From Collinsella aerofaciens (GTDB lineage Bacteria; Actinomycetota; Coriobacteriia; Coriobacteriales; Coriobacteriaceae), in the NCBI RefSeq assembly GCF_005844325.1, contig NZ_SPFY01000002.1:98013-162012 (forward strand): a stretch of DNA of 64,000 nucleotides, in the 5' to 3' direction. The notes under the pieces are model-generated. The model did not search any database. It was not told the DNA's origin and was given only the letters and a program-made list of their open reading frames with translations. Position 1 is the stretch's first letter, and the number at the start of each line of letters is the position of its first letter. Below, one piece after another: positions 1 to 7,798 of the stretch. A program made the translations under genes and the position numbers.

Positions 1-297
1 AGCATGATCAAGCGTCTGATCAAGCAGACGAGCGAGACGCTGGAGATGTCCATCAAGGCCGGCACCGACCAGGAGCGTACCGACAACCTGACCGAGCAGG
101 TCAAGATTCTGGAGAGCCTGCTGCCCGCGCAGGTTTCGGGCGAGGAGCTCGAGGCCCTGATCGAGCAGGTTATCGCCGAGCTGGGCGCCACGTCCAAGAA
201 GCAGATGGGCCAGGTTATGGGCGCACTCGGCAAGGCCACCGGTGGCAACTTCGATAAGCCGGCCGCGGCAAAGATCGTCGGAGCCAAACTCGCGTAG
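1..297 (+). CDS. GatB/YqeY domain protein, C-terminal part
   Basis: The window opens inside this gene; the reading frame is already open at base 1 and ends with TAG at 295-297. The 98 visible residues look like the C-terminal two thirds of a YqeY-type protein, which is usually about 150 residues. The segment LLPAQVSGEELEALIEQ followed by KKQMGQVMGALGKATGG is the typical helical GatB/YqeY tail that resembles the tRNA-binding end of the amidotransferase subunit GatB. Stand-alone YqeY proteins have no firmly established biochemical role. The ATG at base 4 is probably an internal methionine and not the start. Confidence 0.8.
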   Translation, partial: SMIKRLIKQTSETLEMSIKAGTDQERTDNLTEQVKILESLLPAQVSGEELEALIEQVIAELGATSKKQMGQVMGALGKATGGNFDKPAAAKIVGAKLA

Positions 298-325
298 GGG
301 CCGAGCGGTACATAGTTGATGTTTA

Positions 326-359
326 GGGGGGCGTGGCCGTCATGGTCGCGCCCCTTTTT
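326..359 (+). terminator. Rho-independent terminator after the yqeY-like gene
   Basis: GGGGCGTGGCC pairs with GGTCGCGCCCC across a short GTCAT loop and is followed by TTTTT. It lies 29 bases past the stop codon. Confidence 0.75.
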
Positions 360-372
360 GCTGGGCTGGGCA

Positions 373-440
373 CTCATTGGGGACAGGCTTAAATGAGTGC
401 CCAATGAGCAGGTACTCATTTAAGTCTGTCCCCAATGACT
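373..440. repeat. Inverted pair of GGGGACAG-type palindromic repeats
   Basis: A left arm (373-396, reading ATTGGGGACAGGCTTAAATG) is nearly complementary to a right arm (415-439, reading CATTTAAGTCTGTCCCCAAT). Each arm is itself partly palindromic (ACTCATT to AATGACT). The right arm is a diverged copy of the unit at 38002, 41511 and 49929. It is best read as a REP-like extragenic repeat. Confidence 0.6.
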
Positions 441-545
441 AGGTGGAAGGTTGCGGGTTCTTTACGGGAATGTAGTGTGGGCTGCGGAAACGTGATTCTT
501 TCCGTACAATAGTTCAACTCGTGTAAACGCAGGGAAGGGACATTC

Positions 546-1277
546 ATGGCAGACATGATCGAGATCAAGCATCTCAACAAGTACTTTGGCGACCTGCATG
601 TGCTCAAAGATATCAACCTCACCGTCAAACGCGGCGAGAAGCTCGTAATGATCGGGCCTTCCGGTTCGGGTAAGTCGACGCTCATCCGTTGCGTCGATTA
701 TCTGGAGGAGCCCACGTCGGGCGAGGTCGTCATCGACGGTACGCCGCTCACCAAAAAGAATCACCTGGAGATGGCTCGCAAGTATAGTTCCATGGTGTTT
801 CAGCAGTTCAACCTGTATCCCAACATGACGGTGCTCGGCAACCTGACGCTCGCGCCCATCAAGCTTCAAAAGAAGAGCAAGGAGGAGGCGACCGAGATCG
901 CTGTTGCCGCGCTCAAGCGTGTTGGCATGGCGCATAAGGCCGGCGAGTATCCGCAGAATCTCTCGGGCGGTCAGCAGCAGCGCATCGCCATCGCCCGTGC
1001 CCTGTGCACCAAGCAGCCCATCATCCTGTTTGACGAGCCGACCTCGGCGCTCGACCCCGAGATGGTCCAGGAGGTTCTGGACGTTATGATTGAGCTCGCG
1101 CAGGAGGACATTACCATGATCTGCGTGACGCACGAGATGGGCTTTGCGCGCCAGGTGGCCGACCGCGTCATCTTTATGGAGGACGGCCGCATTCTGGAGG
1201 AGGGCACGCCCGAGCACTTCTTCGATAACCCCGAGAACCCGCGCTGCCGCGAGTTCCTGTCCAAGATTCTGCACTAG
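546..1277 (+). CDS. Polar amino-acid ABC transporter ATP-binding protein
   Basis: This 243-residue protein is a single ABC ATPase domain of the GlnQ/HisP type that powers uptake of polar amino acids. Visible motifs in order are Walker [10 protein letters not shown] (37-45), Q-loop FQQ (85-87), signature LSGGQQQ (139-145), Walker B IILFDEP (159-165) and switch His196. The length is normal for the family. The start is supported by a purine-rich AGGGAAGGGA about 5 bases upstream. The next three genes encode the receptor and two permeases, so this is the first gene of a four-gene importer operon. Substrate specificity (glutamine, glutamate, arginine or another polar amino acid) cannot be told from the ATPase. 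Confidence 0.93.
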   Translation: MADMIEIKHLNKYFGDLHVLKDINLTVKRGEKLVMIGPSGSGKSTLIRCVDYLEEPTSGEVVIDGTPLTKKNHLEMARKYSSMVFQQFNLYPNMTVLGNLTLAPIKLQKKSKEEATEIAVAALKRVGMAHKAGEYPQNLSGGQQQRIAIARALCTKQPIILFDEPTSALDPEMVQEVLDVMIELAQEDITMICVTHEMGFARQVADRVIFMEDGRILEEGTPEHFFDNPENPRCREFLSKILH

Positions 1278-1285
1278 GCGCGGTG

Positions 1286-2161
1286 ATGGACATGACGGAT
1301 ATGACGAGGGCGGCCGTGTCGCGCCGTCACTTTTTGCAGCTGGCGGGCGCCGGCATGCTTGCGCTGACGGGGACCGCGCTTACCGGTTGCGGCAACTCCA
1401 CCAGCGGCGAGGGCTCCGACAAGGGCTCCAAGCTTGCGGCCATCAAGTCGCGTGGCCATCTGAATGCCGGCGTTAAGAAGGACGTTCCCGGCTATGGCTA
1501 TTACGACACCGCCAAGGGCCGCTTTGAGGGCATGGAAGTCGATTTGTGCTACCAGATCGCCGCTGCCGTCTTTGGCGTGAGCTACAAGGAGGCCCGTGCT
1601 CAGGAGCTTGTCGAGTTTACCGACGTAACGCCCAAGACGCGCGGTCCGCTGATCGATAACGGCCAGCTCGACGTGGTCGCAGCGACCTACACCATCACCG
1701 ACGAGCGCAAGAAGAGCTGGGATTTCTCGACGCCGTACCGCACCGACTACGTGGGACTCATGGTTAAGAAGCGTTCGGGCTTTACCTCGATTGAGGATCT
1801 GGACGGCAAGGTCATTGGCGTGAGCCAGGGTGCTACCACGCAGGGCCTGATCGAGCAGATGATCAAGGACAACGGCTTTAGCTGCAAGCCCGAGTTTAGG
1901 GCCTTTAGTGGCTACCCCATCATCAAGAGTTCGCTCGACGCCGGCAATATCGATGTCTTTGCCATGGACCGCTCCACGCTGGCCGGTTACATGAACGAGA
2001 CCGTTGAGCTGCTGCAGCCCGAGGTCAAGTTTGGCGAGCAGGGCTACGGTGTGGCGACCAAGAAGGGCTGCGACCTTTCGGCCGTGGTCGATCAGGTGAT
2101 TTGCGATCGCCTGGCCGATGGCTGGCTCGACCAAGAGGTCAAGACCTGGGGTCTTGTATAG
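1286..2161 (+). CDS. Amino-acid ABC transporter substrate-binding lipoprotein
   Basis: This is a family 3 extracellular solute-binding protein of about 291 residues that should capture an amino acid outside the membrane. The N-terminus has a twin-arginine motif SRRHFLQL, a hydrophobic stretch and a lipobox LTGC with the lipidated Cys near residue 35, so export may go through Tat followed by lipid anchoring. The mature domain shows the family features GRFEGMEVDLCYQIAAAVFG and DVVAATYTITDERKKSWDFS. An alternative GTG start lies at 1283. Only about 8 bases separate it from the upstream ATPase gene. The Tat motif on a lipoprotein receptor is somewhat unusual. Confidence 0.9.
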   Translation: MDMTDMTRAAVSRRHFLQLAGAGMLALTGTALTGCGNSTSGEGSDKGSKLAAIKSRGHLNAGVKKDVPGYGYYDTAKGRFEGMEVDLCYQIAAAVFGVSYKEARAQELVEFTDVTPKTRGPLIDNGQLDVVAATYTITDERKKSWDFSTPYRTDYVGLMVKKRSGFTSIEDLDGKVIGVSQGATTQGLIEQMIKDNGFSCKPEFRAFSGYPIIKSSLDAGNIDVFAMDRSTLAGYMNETVELLQPEVKFGEQGYGVATKKGCDLSAVVDQVICDRLADGWLDQEVKTWGLV

Positions 2162-2186
2162 GCGCATCGTCCAAGGAAGGAATCAA

Positions 2187-2933
2187 ATGCTCGAAGGATT
2201 ATTTGACGCCGACCGTTGGTCGACGACATTTCAAAACATGGGGCCCTTCTGGGAGGGCTTTGGCGTGACGCTGCAGGTGGTCGTTGCCGGTCTGCTGCTG
2301 TCGCTGGTGCTGGGCACGCTGCTGGGCGTGTTCTCTACCACTCGCTCGCGCGTGCTGCGCGCCATAAGCCGCGTGTACGTGGAGTTTTACCAGAACACCC
2401 CGTTGCCCGTGCAGGTGCTCTTTATGTACATGGCCGGTCCGCAGTTTTTGCAGGCCATAACCGGTGCCGACCAGCCGGTGCGCATTGCGCCGTTCGTGCT
2501 GGGCTTCTTGGGTGTGGGTCTGTATCACGCAGCCTACATTTCGGAGGTCATCCGCACCGGTATCGAGGCGGTTCCGCGCGGTCAGATGGAGGCGGCCCAG
2601 AGCCAGGGCTTCACCCGTGCGCAGGCATACTGGTACATCGTGCTGCCCCAGACATTCAAGATCATTCTGCCGCCGCTGTGTAACCAGGCGCTCAACCTGG
2701 TCAAGAACACGTCGGTGCTGGCGCTCGTGGCCGGCGGCGACCTTATGTACCGTTCCGACAACTTTGTGAGTCTGTACGGTTACCTGCAGGGATACATCGT
2801 CTGCTGCCTTATGTACTTCATCATCTGCTTTCCGCTCGCCATGCTGGTGCAGTGGCTCGAGCGCCGCTCCAAGGAGCGTCCGCGCGGCGTGAGCCTGGCC
2901 GAGCTGGGGCTCGACAACGTAGAGGAGGCCTAG
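2187..2933 (+). CDS. Amino-acid ABC transporter permease
   Basis: A 248-residue membrane permease of the HisM/GlnP type. Several hydrophobic segments are visible, beginning with VTLQVVVAGLLLSLVLGTLL, and the ATPase-contacting EAA loop is present as EAAQSQGFTRAQAYWYIVLP. The start was placed at ATG 2187 because AAGGAAGG sits 6 bases upstream. The longer open frame from 2118 overlaps the receptor gene. It probably pairs with the next permease to form a heterodimeric channel. Confidence 0.92.
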   Translation: MLEGLFDADRWSTTFQNMGPFWEGFGVTLQVVVAGLLLSLVLGTLLGVFSTTRSRVLRAISRVYVEFYQNTPLPVQVLFMYMAGPQFLQAITGADQPVRIAPFVLGFLGVGLYHAAYISEVIRTGIEAVPRGQMEAAQSQGFTRAQAYWYIVLPQTFKIILPPLCNQALNLVKNTSVLALVAGGDLMYRSDNFVSLYGYLQGYIVCCLMYFIICFPLAMLVQWLERRSKERPRGVSLAELGLDNVEEA

Positions 2934-2936
2934 CGC

Positions 2937-3575
2937 ATGGAAATCTTTAACGCGACCAACCTGCTCTACATTTGGGGCGGCTTTGTTAAGACAATCGAGA
3001 TCTCGGCGCTGTCGATCTTTTTCTCGCTCATCTTTGGCACGGTGTTGGCGCTCGTTAAGAGCTATGCGCCCCGCCCGTTCCGTATTTTGGTGAGCGCCTA
3101 TATCGAGCTGTTCCGTTGCACGCCGAACCTGCTGTGGATCCTGTTTATCTACTTTACGGTGCAGGGTTTGGACATTGTGATTTCGACCATCGCCTTTACG
3201 CTGTTTACCAGCGCTGTTATGGCCGAGATTGTGCGCGGCGGCCTCAACTCGATTCCGCGCGGCCAGTTTGAGGCAGCGCAGAGCCAGGGCTTCGGCTTCT
3301 TTGCCACCATGCGCTACATCATTCTGCCGCAGACGTTTAAGACGATCATTCCGGCGCTGTTTAGCCAATGCACGACCGTCATCAAGGACAGCTCGTATCT
3401 TTCGGGCATTAACGTGGCCGAGCTCATGTACACGGCAAACGTCGTGATGGCGCATGCGATCGACCTGTCGCAGGTGCTTATGCTCTACGGCCTGGTGTTT
3501 GCGATGTACTTTGCACTCAACTTTGGCATTTCGCTGCTGGTCCGTGCGTATCAACGTCGAGTCGTAGCCGCATAG
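2937..3575 (+). CDS. Amino-acid ABC transporter permease
   Basis: This is the second permease of the importer, with 212 residues. It begins 3 bases after the previous stop, with GAGGAGG inside the end of the upstream gene as ribosome binding site. The EAA loop reads FEAAQSQGFGFFATMRYIIL and the hydrophobic profile fits 5 membrane helices. Its sequence is related to but clearly different from its partner, which fits a heterodimer. It is the last gene of the operon; a long imperfect hairpin and a palindromic repeat follow. Confidence 0.92.
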   Translation: MEIFNATNLLYIWGGFVKTIEISALSIFFSLIFGTVLALVKSYAPRPFRILVSAYIELFRCTPNLLWILFIYFTVQGLDIVISTIAFTLFTSAVMAEIVRGGLNSIPRGQFEAAQSQGFGFFATMRYIILPQTFKTIIPALFSQCTTVIKDSSYLSGINVAELMYTANVVMAHAIDLSQVLMLYGLVFAMYFALNFGISLLVRAYQRRVVAA

Positions 3576-3581
3576 TCCTGC

Positions 3582-3674
3582 TTCCCCAAGCACGGCACCT
3601 TGCCCCTCAATCGTCGCTTGCGTACATTTAGTACGCGGCGCTCCTCTTTCGGGACAATCTGCCGCACTTGGGAA
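3582..3674. other. Imperfect long hairpin after the amino-acid importer operon
   Basis: TTCCCCAAGCACGGCA (3582-3597) pairs imperfectly with TGCCGCACTTGGGAA (3660-3674). A small perfect hairpin, GCGTAC-ATTTA-GTACGC (3620-3636), sits inside. There is no U-tract, so it is not a classic terminator. It may be RNA structure at the operon end or a repeat relic. Confidence 0.4.
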
Positions 3675-3696
3675 ACCAGGACGGTCGTAAGTGACA

Positions 3697-3729
3697 AAAT
3701 GAGAAACGAGGACAGCCTTTTTCTCATTT
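3697..3729. repeat. Palindromic repeat with GGACAG core
   Basis: AAATGAGAAA and TTTCTCATTT form a perfect 10-bp inverted repeat around a 13-base centre containing GAGGACAG. It sits 17 bases before the start of the cytidylate-kinase-like gene and may affect its leader. It shares the GGACAG core with other short palindromes in this window. Confidence 0.55.
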
Positions 3730-3746
3730 GTTAGAAAGGATTCGCG

Positions 3747-4370
3747 ATGAGCGATCTGGTGAACAAGAAGAGCCCTGTGGTCATTACCATCGCGCATGAC
3801 TTTGGTGCCGAGGGCCACGAGATTGGCCGTATCCTCGCCAACGAGCTGGGGATTCCGCTGTACGACAACGAGCTGCTGGTGCGCGCGTCGCTGCGCGCGG
3901 GTGAGTCGCTCGATAAGATGGCGGCCTACGACGAGCGCCTGGCCGTGGAGAACATGGCGTTTCTGCCCGACCGTTACGATGCCCGTTCGTACTCGGACAA
4001 ACTTTTCCAAAAAATGAGCCAGGTGATTTTGGACCTGGGCGAGACCGAGAGCTGCATTATCGAGGGTCGCCTGTCCGATTATCTGCTGCGCAACAACCCC
4101 AACCACATTGCCGTGCTGGTGACTGCCCCCTTTGAGGACCGCGTCGAGATCGTTCGCAAGAAGCGTGGCCTCAACAAAAAGAAGGGTGCCAAGCTGGTCA
4201 AGCAACAGCAGAAGGCGCGTGAGGCGTTTTACAAGCGCTACAGCGCCGGCAAGTGGAAGATGACGAGCGGCAAGGACATCGTCGTCAACCGCGCCAAGCT
4301 GGGCCGCGAGGGCTGCAAAGATGTCATCGCCGCAGCCTACCGCTACAAGCTGGCGCGGCTCGAAGGCTAG
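3747..4370 (+). CDS. Cytidylate-kinase-like family protein
   Basis: This 207-residue protein resembles the Cmk-2 (cytidylate-kinase-like) nucleotide kinases. The N-terminus VVITIAHDFGAEGHEIGRIL followed by ELGIPLYDNELL corresponds to the P-loop and first helix of this family, although the P-loop is glycine-poor compared with classic GxxGxGK. The middle holds an IIEGRLSDYLL segment, and RVEIVRKKRGL suits a LID region. Family members are often annotated by similarity only and their true substrate is uncertain. AGAAAGGA lies 7 bases before the ATG. The gene seems to be monocistronic and ends in a shared palindromic terminator with the convergent regulator. Confidence 0.75.
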   Translation: MSDLVNKKSPVVITIAHDFGAEGHEIGRILANELGIPLYDNELLVRASLRAGESLDKMAAYDERLAVENMAFLPDRYDARSYSDKLFQKMSQVILDLGETESCIIEGRLSDYLLRNNPNHIAVLVTAPFEDRVEIVRKKRGLNKKKGAKLVKQQQKAREAFYKRYSAGKWKMTSGKDIVVNRAKLGREGCKDVIAAAYRYKLARLEG

Positions 4371-4377
4371 TCGACCG

Positions 4378-4418
4378 AAACCACCACAAAGGGGACAGGC
4401 ACCTTTGTGGTGGTTTTT
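4378..4418. repeat. ACCACCACAAAGG palindrome, likely bidirectional terminator
   Basis: AAACCACCACAAAGG (4378-4392) pairs perfectly with CCTTTGTGGTGGTTT (4402-4416). The centre contains GGGACAGG, and T-runs on both sides suit termination of the two convergent genes. A second copy with the centre inverted lies at 7678-7717. Confidence 0.7.
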
Positions 4419-4421
4419 GTT

Positions 4422-5642
4422 TTAGGCTGAGGGAAAGGCTTTGGTGAGGCCGGCGCGCGTTTGCGTGTCGGTCTTTTGGTAGATGGAGCTCAGGTGGCGC
4501 TGCACCATGCGCATCGAGATGCCGAGCTCCTCGGCGATCTGTTTGAGCGGGCGCTCGTCTTGGGTTACGGCGAACAGCACGTCGACCTCGCGTGGGGTGA
4601 GAGCGTGATCGGTGATGAAGGCTCGGCGCTGTTCCTCGATGCTGGGTGCTGCGAGTGCCTCCTCGGCTCGTTGCTGGTGTTCGCGCTCCTGCTCGGTTTG
4701 GGGCAGGCGGAACAGGCCGGCGGCAACGAACGCAACACTCGCCGCCACAAGCAGCATGAGCGCGCCGATCATGATGAGGGCAACATTGCCCGAGGCAACC
4801 AGTGCCAGCGAGACGCCCGACGTAGTGAACGCGCACACGTTGTTGGCTGCGCGACCCATGCCGGCCCACAGGGCGGGTGCATGCATGCGCGGTGCCAGCT
4901 GTGTAAACGTGGCGGTAAAGAACGTGACGAAAAAGCCCGAGCTCAGGTAAAAGACGACGAGGCCTAAGTTGAGGTCGGCGCCGGCTTCCACAGCCAAAAT
5001 CGAAATGGTGGAGAGCACCGTGACACCGAGCATGACGAGTCCCATGTAGCGGCGCTCGGCAAGGTCAAAGACGATGCCGGCGACGAGACCGCTCGCTGCC
5101 AAAAAGAGGCGTGGCCAGGTCTGCACCGCAATGGTGCCGTGGGCGTTGGAAAACGTGACGACGTTATCGAGCGTCGAGAACAGGCAGGCGAGAATCATGA
5201 CGAGCGCAATGCTCCAGCATGCCTGCTTGGCGAGGGCGTGCGAGGGCTCGGTAAAGGGATTGGCAAGGTCGCCGGAGCTCTTGGCGGCCTTTTGGGGAGC
5301 GGCGCTGAGGGCGGCGATGACAATTGTCGCCGCGCCAAGAATGATGAGCTCGACGATGCCGCCGCAATCAATCAGGTTAGTGGCAAACTGCATCAGGATG
5401 CCGGCGGCATAGGCCGCTCCTGCGCCGGTAGCGAGCTTGGGGTCGTCTTGGAACGTCATCGCGAAGGTATGATGTGCCGCGGCACCCAGCAGGCCGAGTC
5501 CGAGGAATGACGTGCACCCCAGAATCTCGAGCGCAAGCGTGCCCGCGGGGAACTGAATCTGGGTCAATCCCAAGATGGCGATGGGGACGGCAGCGGTGGC
5601 GATTGCCTGGGGCTGCCTTTTGCGCCGGCAGATGGCCCGCAT
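4422..5642 (-). CDS. Membrane-bound LuxR-family transcriptional regulator
   Basis: This 406-residue protein has about ten hydrophobic segments in the first 310 residues, then a cytoplasmic LuxR-type helix-turn-helix at the C-terminus (LTPREVDVLFAVTQDERPL then IAEELGISMRMVQRHLSSIY). MFS-like membrane domains joined to LuxR DNA-binding domains are numerous in Coriobacteriia, and most have unknown signals. The N-terminal membrane part looks slightly short compared with the usual 12 helices, and no strong ribosome binding site precedes ATG 5642, so the start is uncertain. It is divergent from the surface-protein gene at 5722 with only 79 bases between the starts, which suggests that gene as a target. 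This is inferred from position only. Confidence 0.82.
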   Translation of the reverse strand: MRAICRRKRQPQAIATAAVPIAILGLTQIQFPAGTLALEILGCTSFLGLGLLGAAAHHTFAMTFQDDPKLATGAGAAYAAGILMQFATNLIDCGGIVELIILGAATIVIAALSAAPQKAAKSSGDLANPFTEPSHALAKQACWSIALVMILACLFSTLDNVVTFSNAHGTIAVQTWPRLFLAASGLVAGIVFDLAERRYMGLVMLGVTVLSTISILAVEAGADLNLGLVVFYLSSGFFVTFFTATFTQLAPRMHAPALWAGMGRAANNVCAFTTSGVSLALVASGNVALIMIGALMLLVAASVAFVAAGLFRLPQTEQEREHQQRAEEALAAPSIEEQRRAFITDHALTPREVDVLFAVTQDERPLKQIAEELGISMRMVQRHLSSIYQKTDTQTRAGLTKAFPSA

Positions 5643-5676
5643 GCGAATTTGTACCCCGGGACCCGGATAACTTTTC

Positions 5677-5691
5677 GTAACATGGTGTTAC
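5677..5691. promoter_or_regulatory. Possible operator in the divergent regulator/surface-protein promoter
   Basis: GTAACA-TGG-TGTTAC is a perfect 6-bp inverted repeat in the 79-base gap between the LuxR-type gene and the surface-protein gene. Its position fits a shared operator. It was not recognised as a known binding site. Confidence 0.4.
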
Positions 5692-5721
5692 AGAAGCACC
5701 CCTTTCGACAAGGAGGTTCAC

Positions 5722-7323
5722 ATGCAAAAGCAAATCCATGACAGTTCAATCAACCGCGGCCGCGCATGCTCGCTCTCCCACGGAACGTGGCGTCGCGTGG
5801 GCGCCAAGCTCGCCTGTGCAGGGGCCTGCGTGCTCATGGCCGGTCAGCTGCTACTGCCGAGTGTGGCGCTCGCCGCCGAGTGGGTCAACGTGGGCGGCAC
5901 GCAGTACAACAGGGGCACGGCCGCCGGCGACGAGGCGGGAACCTGGTCCTGGGACGGTGGCGACGACATGAAGCTCAACGGCTACGACGGCGCCGGCATC
6001 AGTGCTCAGGGCAACCTCAATATCGGCGTGACGGGCAATAACACCATCACGGCCGATGCCGGTCAGAACGCTATTGCTGTTAAAAACGGCAACCTCGCCA
6101 TTACCGGCGACGGCACCCTTAATGCGACGGCTCAGAACGATGTTATTGCGGCGGAAGGCGACGGCAATGTCGGCGGCGATGTGACCATCAGCGGCACCAG
6201 CGTCAACGTGACGGCTTCGGGTACATCGGATCATGTGACGGGCATTCGCGCGACGGCCGGCAGCGTGACGATCGATAAGGGCGCCGATGTCAAAATCGAG
6301 GCGAAATCGGCGGAAGGATCTTGGCGTCCAATGCAGAGCATCTACGGTATCTTTGCCGATAACATTCCCAACAGACACACTGCTCAGGAAGGCGAGCAGG
6401 AAGAGCCGGATTCCTCTTACGAGCGCGGTGCCGATGTCACCATCGATGACGCCAATCTGTCGATTAAGACTGCCGATGCCCCGTGGGCTTCCGCGTGCAT
6501 TTATACGGTCGGTATCAAGAAGAATACCTTCATGAAAATCGTTAACGGAGCCGATGTCGTGCTTTCCGCCGGTAGTGCGGCCTCGTTCTCGGCGGGCATC
6601 GGCGCACGCTCGCAAGACGGTGCGGTGTGGATGCTTGTCGAGAAGTCGAATCTTACGTCTCGAAGTCTATCTGCCGCAAGCAGCATCGATGCCGCCCGCA
6701 ATCAAAGTTTTGGAATCATGGCAGAGGCAAACACCAGGTCGGAAACGCCTCGTATCCAGATTTTCAACTCGAAGATCGAGGCTTCGGGTGCGACTGCGGG
6801 AATCTATGCGATCAACCGCAACGTCGTGAATGCGACACTGTTCCATGCCGCGATGATTGATTTGCGAGGAAATGCGACGATTACGACTCCGACGGATGGT
6901 GCCGTTCGCGATGTGAAAAAGGTTGTCGATACAGGGCAATGGCTGAGTTCCCAGAACGGGCAGGTCATCGGTGTTGCCGGTTCGTCTGCGATTTCGGATA
7001 TCGTCGGTTCTGCCGAGGTTGCCCATGATGTGGTGATTAATTTTGGGGACGGGCAGGAGCCGGAACCAGCGCCGGACCCCGAGCCGACTCCGGACCCCGA
7101 TCCCATGCCCAATCCCGAGCAGAAGCCTGACCTCAAGCCCGTAGATAAGGACGCAAAGACCACCATGACCGTTGCGACCAAGACTGCTGCCGGCGCCAAA
7201 AGCGCTTCCGGTGTTCTGGCCGCCACGGGCGACAACGCCGCGACGGCCGCAGCCGCCCTTGGTATCGCCGGTGCGTCCGTCATTGGCGCCGGCTTCGTCG
7301 CGTCCAAGCGCCGCAAGCGCTAG
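5722..7323 (+). CDS. Sortase-anchored surface protein with beta-rich carbohydrate-binding-like repeats
   Basis: This 533-residue secreted protein starts with a signal peptide (basic residues 24-29, hydrophobic core 30-48, probable cleavage after ALAA at 52). The middle (about 60-430) is a run of beta-strand-like repeats with patterns such as GNNTITADAGQNAIAVKNGN and LAITGDGTLNA. These resemble the pectate-lyase-like or DUF4353 carbohydrate-binding surface proteins of gut bacteria. A proline/acidic linker (about 440-470) leads to LAATGD (499-504), a hydrophobic helix and KRRKR at the end. LAxTG is the type of signal used by class E sortases in Actinobacteria. AAGGAGG is 7 bases upstream of the ATG. 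The ligand is unknown. Confidence 0.85.
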   Translation: MQKQIHDSSINRGRACSLSHGTWRRVGAKLACAGACVLMAGQLLLPSVALAAEWVNVGGTQYNRGTAAGDEAGTWSWDGGDDMKLNGYDGAGISAQGNLNIGVTGNNTITADAGQNAIAVKNGNLAITGDGTLNATAQNDVIAAEGDGNVGGDVTISGTSVNVTASGTSDHVTGIRATAGSVTIDKGADVKIEAKSAEGSWRPMQSIYGIFADNIPNRHTAQEGEQEEPDSSYERGADVTIDDANLSIKTADAPWASACIYTVGIKKNTFMKIVNGADVVLSAGSAASFSAGIGARSQDGAVWMLVEKSNLTSRSLSAASSIDAARNQSFGIMAEANTRSETPRIQIFNSKIEASGATAGIYAINRNVVNATLFHAAMIDLRGNATITTPTDGAVRDVKKVVDTGQWLSSQNGQVIGVAGSSAISDIVGSAEVAHDVVINFGDGQEPEPAPDPEPTPDPDPMPNPEQKPDLKPVDKDAKTTMTVATKTAAGAKSASGVLAATGDNAATAAAALGIAGASVIGAGFVASKRRKR

Positions 7324-7360
7324 ATTTTGGTGGCTGCCCTCGGCCTCGTCCTCAGCAAAA

Positions 7361-7657
7361 TCTCAATCTATAACACGTAGCTGCTCAAAACGGTCCTAGA
7401 TGTTACAGATTGAGATGAACCGTCTGACTGCCAACCTAATGTCTCGATCTGTAACACCAAACGAGTAATTTGGGTTCCAGATGTTACAGATTGAGACAAG
7501 CTGGCGAGTGTCGGAACAACGTCTCGATCTGTAACACGTGGCGGGAGATTTGGCCTCTTACTGTTATAGATCAAGATGAACGGGCGAAGCGCCGACATAA
7601 TGTCTCGATCTGTAACATCTACGGGGATCAGCAGGGTCTACCTGTTACAGATCGAGA
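7361..7657. repeat. Alternating inverted-repeat array, 4 units of 80-81 bp
   Basis: Four forward half-sites close to TCTCGATCTGTAACA start at 7361, 7442, 7522 and 7603. Four reverse half-sites close to TGTTACAGATTGAGA start at 7401, 7482, 7562 and 7643. The loop between each forward and reverse half is exactly 25 bases; the gap to the next unit is 25-26 bases. The half-sites vary by only a few bases while the intervening segments differ much more. The array lies between two convergent genes. A second array with the same geometry is at 22872-23087. No protein gene is supported here. Confidence 0.8.
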
Positions 7658-7677
7658 CAAAACGGTCGGCCGAGTCT

Positions 7678-7717
7678 AAAACCACCACAAAGGTGCCTGT
7701 CCCCTTTGTGGTGGTTT
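7678..7717. repeat. ACCACCACAAAGG palindrome, second copy
   Basis: AAACCACCACAAAGG (7678-7692) pairs with CCTTTGTGGTGGTTT (7703-7717). The centre TGCCTGTCCC is the reverse complement of the centre at 4378-4418, so the whole copy is inverted. It directly abuts the repeat array. Confidence 0.65.
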
Positions 7718-7732
7718 GGGCGAGCGGTATAG

Positions 7733-7770
7733 AAAAAGTCCCCGCCGGGCGTGTGCTCGACGGGGACTTT
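7733..7770 (-). terminator. Terminator after the NfnB/GltA-like gene
   Basis: Read on the minus strand, AAAGTCCCCG pairs with CGGGGACTTT and is followed by TTTTTCT. It lies about 30 bases beyond the minus-strand stop codon. Confidence 0.7.
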
Positions 7771-7798
7771 GCCGTTTGATGGCTAGCGCTGCGGGTGA

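Noticed and set aside
2199..4205. 668-residue minus-strand open frame across the permease genes
   Set aside because: It is a GC-bias shadow of two well-supported permease genes and shows no domain pattern.
7361..7657. CRISPR array
   Set aside because: Repeats are only 15 bases and alternate in orientation, spacers are partly related, and no cas genes are nearby.
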